DNA from: an uncultured Clostridia bacterium
GTDB taxonomy: Bacteria; Bacillota; Clostridia; Christensenellales; Pumilibacteraceae
NCBI GenBank assembly: GCA_947385185.1
Contig: CANDJX010000003.1
Location: 1-28,745 of the forward strand
Direction: 5' to 3'
Length of the DNA: 28,745 nt
The stretch's first letter is position 1. The number at the start of each line of letters is the position of its first letter. Below the pieces are notes generated by a model that was not told the origin of the DNA, made no database searches, and was given only the letters and a program-made list of their open reading frames with translations. A program made the translations under genes and the position numbers. Below are positions 14,583-23,292 of the stretch, one piece after another.

Positions 14583-15965
14583 ATGGAAATTCCGGACAAC
14601 ATGAGAGACGAATGCGGCGTAATAGGCATTTTCGATCGCGCGGGCGGCGACGTGGCGAAGAATATATGCTACGGACTTTTTTCGCTTCAGCACCGCGGGC
14701 ATATAAGTTGCGGCATCATCACGAACGATAAGTACAAGCTGTCGTCGCACAAGGACAACGGACTGGTCAACGATGTTTTCGACGCCGACGTGCTCGGTAC
14801 GCTCAAAGGAAATATCGGCGTCGGTCATGTAAGGTATAATTTCGGGATCGATCTGCGCGAGAACATTCAGCCTATTACGACGAGATACTCCAAAGGTACC
14901 GTCAGCCTTGCGAAGAACGGCAAGATCATGAACGCCGACGCGCTCAGAAGCGCGCTCGAGGACGACGGCGCGATCTTTCAGTCCACGCGCGACACAGAGG
15001 TCATTCTGCACCTGCTCGCCAGAGCGCGCACGCATTGCCCGTCCGCCGAAACATCCATGCTCGAGGTCATGAGCAAGATCGACGGTGCGTATTCCATGGT
15101 GCTCATGTCGCCGAAAAAACTCATCGCCTGCCGCGATCCGCACGGTTTCCGTCCGCTCGTCATGGGTAAGCTCGGGGATTCGGTTATTTTCGCGAGCGAA
15201 ACCTGCGCGCTCGACGCTATAGGCGCCGCTTACGTGCGCGACGTCAGACCCGGCGAGCTTATACGCGTGGACGCTACCGGCGTACGGTCTTACGATACGT
15301 TCACGGGGAAAGAAACTTCGCTCTGCGTTTACGAATACATTTTCTTCGCGCGTCCCGACTCGGTTCTGGACGGCAACGAGGTATATACGATCCGCGAAAA
15401 GGCGGGCGAATTGCTCGCAAAGGAAGCGCCCGTCGAAGCGGACGTGGTGTTCGGTATTCCGGACGGCGGCACGTCGTTCGCGCAGGGGTATTCGCGCGCG
15501 AGCGGGATCCCGCTCCGCGCAGGCATAATAAAAAACAAATTTTCGTCGCGCAATCTGTTCTCGCTCGAGGAGGACGGGCGCGACATCGCGATAAATCTCA
15601 AATATAATATTTTGAAACCGATCGTATGGGGCAAGCGCGTGGTGCTCGTGGACGACTCGCTCGTCCGCGGCAAGACTGCGGGCAAACTGATACGTCAGCT
15701 CCGCGAAGCGGGCGCGTCCGAGATTCACGTGCGCATAGCGTCGCCGCGCATAGTGTGCTCGTGCCCGTTCGGCGTGCAGATGCCGAAAGACAAAAATCTG
15801 TTCGCTTACGGCGGCAAGACGGACGCGGAGATGTGCGCTCGGCTCGGTTGCGACTCGATAGCGTTCCTGCCCGTCGAAAAACTGCCCGCAACGGGACTTA
15901 ATAAAAATTTCGGATATTGCTATAACTGTTTTACCGGCGTTTCGCCGATTTGTAAAGAAGATTGA
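14583..15965 (+). CDS. purF: Amidophosphoribosyltransferase (PurF), divergent
   Basis: PurF transfers the glutamine amide to PRPP, giving phosphoribosylamine, the first step of purine synthesis. The 460 residues cover the N-terminal nucleophile amidotransferase domain (mature nucleophile C11 after a 10-residue propeptide) and the phosphoribosyltransferase domain with the PRPP loop VVLVDDSLVRGKTAG. Conserved glutaminase positions are present: LQHRG, GHVRY, the NG of AKNGK, and DTEV. CxxCFTG near the C-terminus and a cysteine in SPRIVCSCPFG correspond to ligands of the [4Fe-4S] cluster in Bacillus-type PurF. Several positions differ from typical PurF (for example GHISCG, FGVQMP, and the flexible loop KNKFSSRNLF). 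No other pur gene is adjacent. GGAGG lies 8 nt before the ATG. Confidence 0.88.
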   Translation: MEIPDNMRDECGVIGIFDRAGGDVAKNICYGLFSLQHRGHISCGIITNDKYKLSSHKDNGLVNDVFDADVLGTLKGNIGVGHVRYNFGIDLRENIQPITTRYSKGTVSLAKNGKIMNADALRSALEDDGAIFQSTRDTEVILHLLARARTHCPSAETSMLEVMSKIDGAYSMVLMSPKKLIACRDPHGFRPLVMGKLGDSVIFASETCALDAIGAAYVRDVRPGELIRVDATGVRSYDTFTGKETSLCVYEYIFFARPDSVLDGNEVYTIREKAGELLAKEAPVEADVVFGIPDGGTSFAQGYSRASGIPLRAGIIKNKFSSRNLFSLEEDGRDIAINLKYNILKPIVWGKRVVLVDDSLVRGKTAGKLIRQLREAGASEIHVRIASPRIVCSCPFGVQMPKDKNLFAYGGKTDAEMCARLGCDSIAFLPVEKLPATGLNKNFGYCYNCFTGVSPICKED

Positions 15966-16000
15966 TAATCTTCGGATAATACATATAATAAAGTAACGAT

Positions 16001-19000
16001 ATGAAAAAGCTAACGGAAATTATAATAAAACATCCCGTCACGATAATAATGATGACGCTCCTGTTGTTTTTCGGCGGCGTGATCGGGACGTTGAATATGT
16101 CCATGCAGCTTATTCCGGATATACAGATCCCGATGATAAGCGTGGTCGTTACATATCCCGGCGCGTCTGCGGCGACGGTCGAAGACACCGTAACGAGTAA
16201 GCTCGAGGAGAGCGTTCGGGGCGTGTCGGGCGTGACTGCGGTCAATACTTATTCATACGACAACGTATCGGCGGTCATACTTACTTTCGACTTCGGCGTG
16301 AGCGTGGACGATAAAACGGACCTCGTCGAGGACGCCGTGGACGGCATAACCTTGCCCGACGGCTGCGACCGTCCCAAATTCTCCGCAGTCGATCTGAACG
16401 GCATGGCGACCGCGACGGTCTACGTTACCGACGAGCGCGACAAAACGTTCGACCGCGACGTGCCTTACGCCGCGGAGAAAGCCGACGAACTCGCGTCCCG
16501 TCTGCTCGGCATAGAGGGCGTCGGAAGCGTGACGACGGACGGAGAACCGGAGGACGGCGTTACGATAACGCCTATAAACGGCATGGAAAGCGCCGTGCTT
16601 TTACTGGTACAGTCCCTTGCCGGAGAAGAATACGATATACCGCTCGGCGATATGATTTCGGACGGCGGACGCATACAGCTCCGCAACCTTTCGGGAGTAA
16701 AGAGTACGGACGAGATCCGCGCTCTGCCCGTGACGCTTCCCGCGTCCGTCGCGGCTTCGCTGTCCTCGGCGAAAAATCTCGCCGAATATTACGAACGAAC
16801 GACGGACGAGGACATAAGGGGCTTTACGGCGGCTGTAAACGACGTAGTACGTCCGACCATGGAAAAAATGGACGGGTTGTACGCCGCCGATACCGAAAAA
16901 ACCGTAATACGCGATTACGCGCAGTATAAATATTACGTTTCGCTTTTGTCGTATCCGAACGCGACGCTTTTTTCGCTCATGCATTCGGATTACTATTCTA
17001 CGCTCAAAGACGCGACGGAGGATCTGACCGACGGGGAAATATACGATTATCTCGAGGACGTAGAGGATTACGCCGGCATAAGCGTGGGCGCGGAAACGCT
17101 GTTCATGGCGCGCGCCGAAGCGAAAGCGGATACCGCGAACGCGCTTCTGCCCGAGGAGGACCGCGAAACGGCGGGGCTTGCAAGGCTCGTCGAGTTCAAA
17201 CGCGGCAAGGAAACGAGCACGATAATAGGCGGCATCGAGGTTTCGAACCCTTATTACGTCTATACCGAAGACGATTACGCCGAACTTGCCGTTTTTATGG
17301 CGTTTGCGGGCGATGCGGAGAGCGCGGCGGCTATGCGCGAAGAAAGCGCTCCTTTTTCGCGTTCCGGACTTTCCGTGATCGGCAAACGCAGGTTTTTCGA
17401 CGAAAAAATCACCGAATCCGATTATGCCGAACTTTTCCGCGGCAGCGACGTTGCGACCGACTATCCCGTAATCATGACCGAAACGGGAATGAAATTCATT
17501 CGATCGGAATCGTTCGACGCGAACGCCGCGTTTCTTCTCGAGCACAAGACGGCGTACCCCAAGCCCGCCGAGCCCGAGGACGGGTACCTGACCGACGCGC
17601 AGGTGTCCGAACTGTACAACGGACTCGACACTGCGGGAATAATAGATTATAAACTGACGGACGAAATGATTTCGTTTATACGCGCCACCGATTTCGGGGA
17701 CGGTTCCGCGCTCGCGGTGAAGATGTCGGATATTGCGCGCGTCGTCGGTCCGGGCGACGAAGGATACGTTCCGTCTTATGCGTCGTACGCGTACTACAAC
17801 GGCGTGCAGGGCGTAAAAGTTTCCATATTCGCCGCAAGCGGGTCGAACGGGACGAACGTCGTCCGCGCGGTCAAAGACGTGATCGCGGAAATGTCCGACG
17901 GCGGGACGTATACGATCGCGCTTACCGACGACAATTCGGAGTTTATTTCGGAGTCGGTGTCGAACGTGCTCGTGAGCATGATAATCGGCGGATGTCTTGC
18001 CGTAATAGTCATATTCCTCTTTCTGAAAAAAATCAAGCCGTCCGTAATAATTTCGGTGACGATGCCTCTTTCCGTGCTGTCCGCGCTTCTGCTTTTGTTC
18101 GTAATGGGCATAACGCTGAACATGGTTTCGCTCGGCGGGCTTGCGGTCGGAATAGGAATGCTCGTGGATAATTCGATCGTCGTCATAGAAGCGATCTCCA
18201 AGCGGCGGGACGCCGGCGATTCGGCTTTTTACGCCGCGATTAACGGCACGAGTGAGGTCGCGGGCGCGCTCGTCGGCTCGACGCTTACGACGGTGTGCGT
18301 GTTTATCCCCATTCTGTTCGTGGGCGGACTGTGCGCCGAAATATTCACCGACCTTGCGTGGGCTGTCATCTGGTCGCTTACTTTCTCGCTTCTTGTCGCC
18401 GTGACGGTGATTCCGACGCTCTACGCGCTCTTTTCGGGCGGTACGCGTATGCTTCGCGGCGGCAATCTTGCGCCGGTCGGTCGCACGGACGGGAAAAATT
18501 CGACCGGAATCGACGCGATAGAAACCCCGGGCGAAACCGCGCCCGCTCCGACGGTTTCGGACGAAACGGAACAAAAAACGACGAATTTCGTGCCTGTTTC
18601 GGTTGTTGCGGACATAAGCGAAGAAAATCCGACAAAACCCGCAGCCGTTCCGACCGTTCCCGACAACACAGGACGAAATTCGACGAAACCCGACAAAAAA
18701 CGAGGCGGATTTTTCAAGCCCGTCGTCATGGACGCGATTTCGCGGTTGTATTCGAAGATTCTGCCCTCCGTCATAAACAGAAAACTGATAGTCGTGCTCG
18801 TCGCGCTTGCGGTGTTTGCGGCGAGCATAGGACTGCTTTTTACCACCGGTACGGAGTTCTTGCCGTCGGTGGATAAGGGGCTCGTCGAGGTCAGTCTGGG
18901 GTATTACGGTTCGACGGAACTGACCGAAGCGGAAACGGACGCGACTGCGCTTGCGAAGAAGATAGGCGAGGTCGAGGGAGTCGAAAACATTTCGGTGTCC

Positions 19001-20377
19001 GTCGGCGTGCAGGGACTGCTCGCGTTCAACAATACGGGCTCCGTTTCCGTCAAACTCGACGGGGAAAGAAAAACCGAGGACGTGGCCGAAGAAATACGCA
19101 ACGTGACCGAAAAAGCGCGCGCGGACGGACTGCTTAAGCATACGGCGACTGCGACGGTGACCGAGATAGACGGTGTTGTGGAAACGATGACGGGCGGCAT
19201 GAACGATTTGTCCGTTACCGTCATAGGCGACGATCCGGCAAAACTGGCGACGATCGTACGGACGCTTGCCGACAGGTTCGTAAGCGACGAGTTCAAAGCG
19301 GCGGGATTCAAAACGGTCACAAGCTCGATGAGCGACGAAAACACTTCGCTCGAATACGATATAGACTTCGACATGACCGCGCTTTCGGACAAAAACATAG
19401 ATTACGCGACCACCGTCATGACGCTCCGCGCGGGGTTCGCGGGTTACGACGCGGCGACCGTTACTTTCGACGGCAAGGATTGCGTCGTTACGGTTTCGTT
19501 TGCGGATAACGCCGTATCGTCGTACGACGAACTGTGCGATTTTCAGGTAGGCTCTTACGACGGGGAAATCGTCAGGCTTCGCGACGTCGCGACCGTGAAT
19601 ATCGTTACGGTCGATACCGTCATAAAGAAAACCGACGGCAAGTACAATGCTTCCGTATCGGCGGAGGTGTATAAGCTGGACAGCGGAACGGCGGGCAGAA
19701 TGATGGAAAAAGCGGTTTACGACGTTCTCGGTTCGGTCGATCCGGACACGGGCGCGACGTACGCCGAGGGCGGATACGAATACGTTGCGTCCGGCGTCGC
19801 GTCGTATCTCAATAACGCGTTCGACGGGCTCGTGGTCGCGCTTATAGTTTCGTTCTTCCTGCTTTTCGGCGTGATGGCGGCGCAGTTCGAATCGGTCGTA
19901 AAACCGCTCATAATCATGTGCGCGATCCCGTTCGCGTTTACGGGCGGGTTTATAGCCATCGCGATCACGCGCATGACTCTGAACGTCGTGTCGTTCGTCG
20001 GACTTATCATGCTCATGGGCGTAATAGTAAACAACGCCATAGTCCTGCTCGAAAAAATCAAGCAATTGCACGACGAAGGGCTCGACCATTATACCGCCGT
20101 TGTCGAAGGGTGCAAGACGCGGCTCCGTCCCATTCTCATGACGACGCTTACGACGGTGCTCGCGCTCGTTCCGCTTGCGCTCGGCATAGGATCGGGCAGC
20201 GAGCTCATGCAGCCGCTCGGCATCGTCGTTATGGGCGGACTCGTCGTGGGCACGCTCGTCACGCTCGCGCTTATCCCCGCGGTGTACTGCCTCGTGCACG
20301 GTATAAGCAAGTCCAGACCGGACGGACGCAAAAAGAAAAAATCCGAAAACGCCGTAAACGACGCCGCGCATTCTTGA
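16001..20377 (+). CDS. RND-family efflux transporter permease, enlarged
   Basis: The 1458-residue protein is an AcrB/SwrC-type exporter, driven by the proton gradient, for drugs, lipids or signalling molecules. TM1 is at about 12-33; helices 2-6 are at about 655-815; TM7 is at about 915-937; helices 8-12 are at about 1275-1435. The start MKKLTEIIIKHPVTIIMMTLL is typical. TM4 carries GMLVDNSIVVIEAI, with D723 retained and the usual second Asp replaced by N724. Family members are about 1000-1060 residues. The extra length is an insertion of about 300 residues in the first extracytoplasmic loop and a linker of about 100 residues, rich in Thr, Pro and Glu, between TM6 and TM7 (about 807-912). No membrane-fusion protein gene is adjacent. 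It starts 35 nt after purF with a weak ribosome site. Confidence 0.93.
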   Translation: MKKLTEIIIKHPVTIIMMTLLLFFGGVIGTLNMSMQLIPDIQIPMISVVVTYPGASAATVEDTVTSKLEESVRGVSGVTAVNTYSYDNVSAVILTFDFGVSVDDKTDLVEDAVDGITLPDGCDRPKFSAVDLNGMATATVYVTDERDKTFDRDVPYAAEKADELASRLLGIEGVGSVTTDGEPEDGVTITPINGMESAVLLLVQSLAGEEYDIPLGDMISDGGRIQLRNLSGVKSTDEIRALPVTLPASVAASLSSAKNLAEYYERTTDEDIRGFTAAVNDVVRPTMEKMDGLYAADTEKTVIRDYAQYKYYVSLLSYPNATLFSLMHSDYYSTLKDATEDLTDGEIYDYLEDVEDYAGISVGAETLFMARAEAKADTANALLPEEDRETAGLARLVEFKRGKETSTIIGGIEVSNPYYVYTEDDYAELAVFMAFAGDAESAAAMREESAPFSRSGLSVIGKRRFFDEKITESDYAELFRGSDVATDYPVIMTETGMKFIRSESFDANAAFLLEHKTAYPKPAEPEDGYLTDAQVSELYNGLDTAGIIDYKLTDEMISFIRATDFGDGSALAVKMSDIARVVGPGDEGYVPSYASYAYYNGVQGVKVSIFAASGSNGTNVVRAVKDVIAEMSDGGTYTIALTDDNSEFISESVSNVLVSMIIGGCLAVIVIFLFLKKIKPSVIISVTMPLSVLSALLLLFVMGITLNMVSLGGLAVGIGMLVDNSIVVIEAISKRRDAGDSAFYAAINGTSEVAGALVGSTLTTVCVFIPILFVGGLCAEIFTDLAWAVIWSLTFSLLVAVTVIPTLYALFSGGTRMLRGGNLAPVGRTDGKNSTGIDAIETPGETAPAPTVSDETEQKTTNFVPVSVVADISEENPTKPAAVPTVPDNTGRNSTKPDKKRGGFFKPVVMDAISRLYSKILPSVINRKLIVVLVALAVFAASIGLLFTTGTEFLPSVDKGLVEVSLGYYGSTELTEAETDATALAKKIGEVEGVENISVSVGVQGLLAFNNTGSVSVKLDGERKTEDVAEEIRNVTEKARADGLLKHTATATVTEIDGVVETMTGGMNDLSVTVIGDDPAKLATIVRTLADRFVSDEFKAAGFKTVTSSMSDENTSLEYDIDFDMTALSDKNIDYATTVMTLRAGFAGYDAATVTFDGKDCVVTVSFADNAVSSYDELCDFQVGSYDGEIVRLRDVATVNIVTVDTVIKKTDGKYNASVSAEVYKLDSGTAGRMMEKAVYDVLGSVDPDTGATYAEGGYEYVASGVASYLNNAFDGLVVALIVSFFLLFGVMAAQFESVVKPLIIMCAIPFAFTGGFIAIAITRMTLNVVSFVGLIMLMGVIVNNAIVLLEKIKQLHDEGLDHYTAVVEGCKTRLRPILMTTLTTVLALVPLALGIGSGSELMQPLGIVVMGGLVVGTLVTLALIPAVYCLVHGISKSRPDGRKKKKSENAVNDAAHS

Positions 20378-20403
20378 CACGCTTCTCGGTTATATGATAA
20401 ACT
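20374..20403 (+). promoter_or_regulatory. rplI promoter candidate
   Basis: TTGACA (20374-20379) overlaps the RND stop codon and is followed after 18 bp by TAAACT (20398-20403). The -10 match is moderate. It is placed to drive rplI and probably pulA. Confidence 0.5.
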
Positions 20404-20474
20404 ATCGATAAAGTCGTTGAGAGTAGTTCATCACGGGATAAATTTTTTCATGACGGGAGGTCTGAGGCATAATA

Positions 20475-20915
20475 ATGAAAGTAATTCTGCTTTGCGATGT
20501 GAAAGGTTCGGGCAAAAAAGGCGACGTAGTCAACGTGTCCGACGGTTATGCGAACAACTATCTGCTTAAAAATAAACTCGCTCAGCCGGCAACGGCTCAG
20601 AATCTGAATCTTCTCGAGGCTCAGCGTTCGAGCGAACAGTACAAAAAAGCTCAGGCTCTCGCCGCGGCGAAAGAAACGGCGGCGGCGCTTTCGGCTACCG
20701 AAATCACCGTACCCGTGACCGTAGGCGCGAACGGGAAACTTTTCGGCGCGCTCAATACTCAGGCGATCGCGGACGCGCTTGCAAAAGCCGGCGTTGCCGT
20801 GGATAAAAAGAAAATAGTTCTCGATCAGCCGATCAAGCAGACGGGCACTTATAAAGTCGCGGTAAAACTTCATCCCGAAGTAAGCGCGAAAGTTACGGTA
20901 AACGTCGTCGGATAA
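20475..20915 (+). CDS. rplI: 50S ribosomal protein L9
   Basis: The 146-residue protein binds 23S rRNA and reaches out from the L1 side of the ribosome. The N-terminal domain carries the L9 signature GSGKKGDVVNVSDGYANNYL (residues 12-31). A long Ala/Lys-rich connecting helix (about 41-76) and a C-terminal domain with GKLFGALNTQAIADAL follow. Length matches the family (about 148). GGGAGG lies upstream of the ATG at 20475. In many Bacillota rplI sits between a GdpP phosphodiesterase gene and dnaB; here it lies alone between an RND exporter and pullulanase genes. Confidence 0.97.
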   Translation: MKVILLCDVKGSGKKGDVVNVSDGYANNYLLKNKLAQPATAQNLNLLEAQRSSEQYKKAQALAAAKETAAALSATEITVPVTVGANGKLFGALNTQAIADALAKAGVAVDKKKIVLDQPIKQTGTYKVAVKLHPEVSAKVTVNVVG

Positions 20916-20937
20916 ATCACGCTGGATAGGGACGGTA

Positions 20938-23112
20938 ATGAAGGACAAGGCTTTTATCGAGGATTACGACAAAATCGTATGCTTTACCGCAGACGGGAAC
21001 GCGGACGAGCTCGAAGTCTATTCGGACGGAGTCAGACTCGACGTGTCCGGCGTGTCGGTAAGCCCGTACGACAGACAAGAGATACGCATCATGCTCGGCG
21101 CGCGGCTTAATCCCGAAGCGCCTTGTTTCGTTGCGATCGGGGAAAAAGCGATCGCGGCTCAACCGCTCGGCATTTACGATTCCGCAGAGTTCGGAGCGAA
21201 ATACGATTACGACGGACCGCTCGGCGCGAAAGTCGAGGGCAACGTCACCGTATTCCGCGTATGGGCGCCGTTCGCGCTCGCCGTAAGACTGAATATTTAC
21301 GACCGCGGCGACGGCTCGCCGAACCTTTGCGGCAGACTTATGACGCGCGGGGAAAAAGGCGTGTGGGAAGCCCGACTGGGCGAAAATCTCGACGGGATGT
21401 ACTATACCTATACGATGTCGTATAACGGACGTCCGGACGCGGAAACCGTCGATCCTTACGCTTTCGCCACCGGACTGAACGGTAAACGCGGTATGGTTAC
21501 CGACTTAAGCCGCGGCGTTGCTCCCGACGGTTGGGAACGCGAGCACGACGAGTATAAGTCGAAACGCGATATGAAAACATACGCCGACGCCGTTATCTGG
21601 GAAGTGCACGTCCGCGATTTTTCGGGCAAGACGAACGCCGCGAATAAGCGCAAATTTCTTGCGTTTACCGAAGCGGGGCTTAAAAATCAATCGGGAATGA
21701 GCGTCGGGCTCGATTATTTGTCCGACCTCGGCATAACGCACGTTCATCTCCTTCCCGCGGCGGAATATGCGTCGGTCGATCAGACTCGCGCGGATATGTT
21801 CAACTGGGGGTACGACCCCATGAACTATAACGCGCCCATGGGCTTGTATTCGACGGACGCGCGCGACGGACGCGCCGCGGTGCTCGAGCTCAGAAAAGCG
21901 GTGCAGGCGCTTCACGGGCGCGGGATAGGCGTGGTGTTCGACGTCGTATACAATCATACTTATAATTTCGAAGCGCCGATCGCGCTGACCGTGCCGCATT
22001 ATTATTACAGATTCGACTATCGCGGCAATCCTACCAACGGGTCGGGTTGCGGCAACGAAACGGCGAGCGAGCGGTATATGTGCCGCCGCTTCATCGTCGA
22101 TTCGCTCATGCACTGGGCGAAAACGTATCACGCGGACGGATTCAGATTCGATCTTATGGGGTTGCACGACGTCGAAACGATGTCGCTTATAGAGCGTACC
22201 TTGCATAAGTCCGATCCGATGATGCTTATTTACGGCGAAGGCTGGGTGGGCGGCGCGACGTCGCTCGACGGCGCGCGGCAATGCAATAAATGGAATTCGG
22301 GACGCATAGAGGCGACCCCGGGCTCGGCGGGCGGCGTCGCGGTCTTTTCGGATGTGATGCGCGATTCGGTCAAAGGCGCGGTGTTCAACGCGCGCGAGGG
22401 CGGATACGTCAACGGCAAGGCTTACGAAAACGTCAATCTCGTCAAATTTTCGTCCATGGGCGCAACGTCGCCGAACTTCGATACGCACTGGGTCGCGCCC
22501 GCGGCTTGGCAGGTCGTGAATTACGTTTCCGCGCACGACAACCTCGCGCTTTGGGATAAACTCGCGATGTCGTGCGGCGCCGCCGATTTCGACGTGCGTA
22601 TAAGAATGAACCGTATGTGCGCGGCTATCGTGATGACGAGCAGGGGCGTGCCGTTTTTTCAGGCGGGTGAAGAATTATTGCGCTCGAAGCCTCTGAGCGG
22701 CGGCGGGTTCGACGAAAACAGTTATAAATCGCCCGACGCGATAAACAATATCGATTGGGAAAAACTCGCGTCCGGGTCGCCTGCGGCGCTCATGCGCGAT
22801 TATTATAAAGGGCTTATAAAGTTCCGCAAAGCTCATCCCGCGTTGCGGCTTACAGACCCCGACGAGATCGAGAACGCGACGAATTTTACCGAAGGGTTGC
22901 GCTACGACGTGATCGCGTATACTCTCAACGCGTGCGGCGAAAGCCTGTACGTTATATACAATCCGCTCGGCGGCGTCGAAATCGATCTGCCCGAAGGACG
23001 GTGGTCGCTCAGGGTGAGCGGCGACAGGGCGGGAGATACCGAGCTCGCGGTTTTGAGCGGGCGCGTGACCGTGCCGGAAAAATCGGTATGGTGTCTTGTG
23101 CGCGTCGGTTAG
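20938..23112 (+). CDS. pulA: Type I pullulanase (glycogen/alpha-glucan debranching enzyme)
   Basis: This GH13 enzyme hydrolyses alpha-1,6 branches in glycogen, pullulan or dextrins. The 724 residues contain an N-terminal CBM48-like beta domain (about 85-195), the catalytic barrel, and a C-terminal beta domain. The pullulanase marker NWGYDP is present. Catalytic regions are region I DVVYNHT (335-341), region II GFRFDLMG with nucleophile D405, region III YGEGW with general acid E434, and region IV SAHDN with transition-state residue D534. There is no signal peptide, so it acts in the cytoplasm, probably on stored glycogen or imported maltodextrins. It begins 22 nt after rplI and may be cotranscribed. 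No other glycogen gene is in the window. Confidence 0.95.
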   Translation: MKDKAFIEDYDKIVCFTADGNADELEVYSDGVRLDVSGVSVSPYDRQEIRIMLGARLNPEAPCFVAIGEKAIAAQPLGIYDSAEFGAKYDYDGPLGAKVEGNVTVFRVWAPFALAVRLNIYDRGDGSPNLCGRLMTRGEKGVWEARLGENLDGMYYTYTMSYNGRPDAETVDPYAFATGLNGKRGMVTDLSRGVAPDGWEREHDEYKSKRDMKTYADAVIWEVHVRDFSGKTNAANKRKFLAFTEAGLKNQSGMSVGLDYLSDLGITHVHLLPAAEYASVDQTRADMFNWGYDPMNYNAPMGLYSTDARDGRAAVLELRKAVQALHGRGIGVVFDVVYNHTYNFEAPIALTVPHYYYRFDYRGNPTNGSGCGNETASERYMCRRFIVDSLMHWAKTYHADGFRFDLMGLHDVETMSLIERTLHKSDPMMLIYGEGWVGGATSLDGARQCNKWNSGRIEATPGSAGGVAVFSDVMRDSVKGAVFNAREGGYVNGKAYENVNLVKFSSMGATSPNFDTHWVAPAAWQVVNYVSAHDNLALWDKLAMSCGAADFDVRIRMNRMCAAIVMTSRGVPFFQAGEELLRSKPLSGGGFDENSYKSPDAINNIDWEKLASGSPAALMRDYYKGLIKFRKAHPALRLTDPDEIENATNFTEGLRYDVIAYTLNACGESLYVIYNPLGGVEIDLPEGRWSLRVSGDRAGDTELAVLSGRVTVPEKSVWCLVRVG

Positions 23113-23164
23113 GACGCAAATAAAAAAGCGGTACGGGTTTTTTCGCGAAAATGCTCGAAATCGC

Positions 23165-23193
23165 TTGACAAACGAACGCGCAGAATATATTAT
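23165..23193 (+). promoter_or_regulatory. Promoter of the split glutamate synthase operon
   Basis: TTGACA (23165-23170) and TATTAT (23188-23193) are separated by 17 bp. The expected start is near 23200, giving a leader of about 93 nt that contains a terminator-like hairpin. Confidence 0.8.
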
Positions 23194-23208
23194 AGAGCGG
23201 TAAACGAC

Positions 23209-23254
23209 AAAGGCGTCGGTACGGCATAAGCCGTTCCGTGCGCCTTTTTTGTTT
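23209..23254 (+). terminator. Terminator-like hairpin inside the leader (attenuator candidate)
   Basis: The stem is AAAGGCG (23209-23215) with CGCCTTT (23241-23247), then CGG/CCG and ACGG/CCGT after small internal mismatches, closing a CATAAG loop. It runs into a T-rich tract (23245-23254). It lies after the promoter and before the first gene (23293), so it should stop transcription unless prevented. Only about 9 nt of transcript precede it, too little for a known riboswitch aptamer. Confidence 0.75.
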
Positions 23255-23292
23255 AATAAGACGAAGAAGGAATAATATTTCAAGAGGGCAAT

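Noticed and set aside
16601..20380. A 1259-codon open frame on the minus strand opposite the RND gene
   Set aside because: It is fully antisense to a clear RND exporter, is extremely Arg/His-rich, has no recognisable domain, and results from GC-rich codon structure of the sense gene.
21505..22536. 343-codon minus-strand frame inside pulA
   Set aside because: It is antisense to the catalytic core of pullulanase, with shadow composition.
23200..23254. Riboswitch upstream of the glutamate synthase operon
   Set aside because: The transcript before the hairpin is too short for an aptamer, so only an attenuator-type hairpin is proposed.
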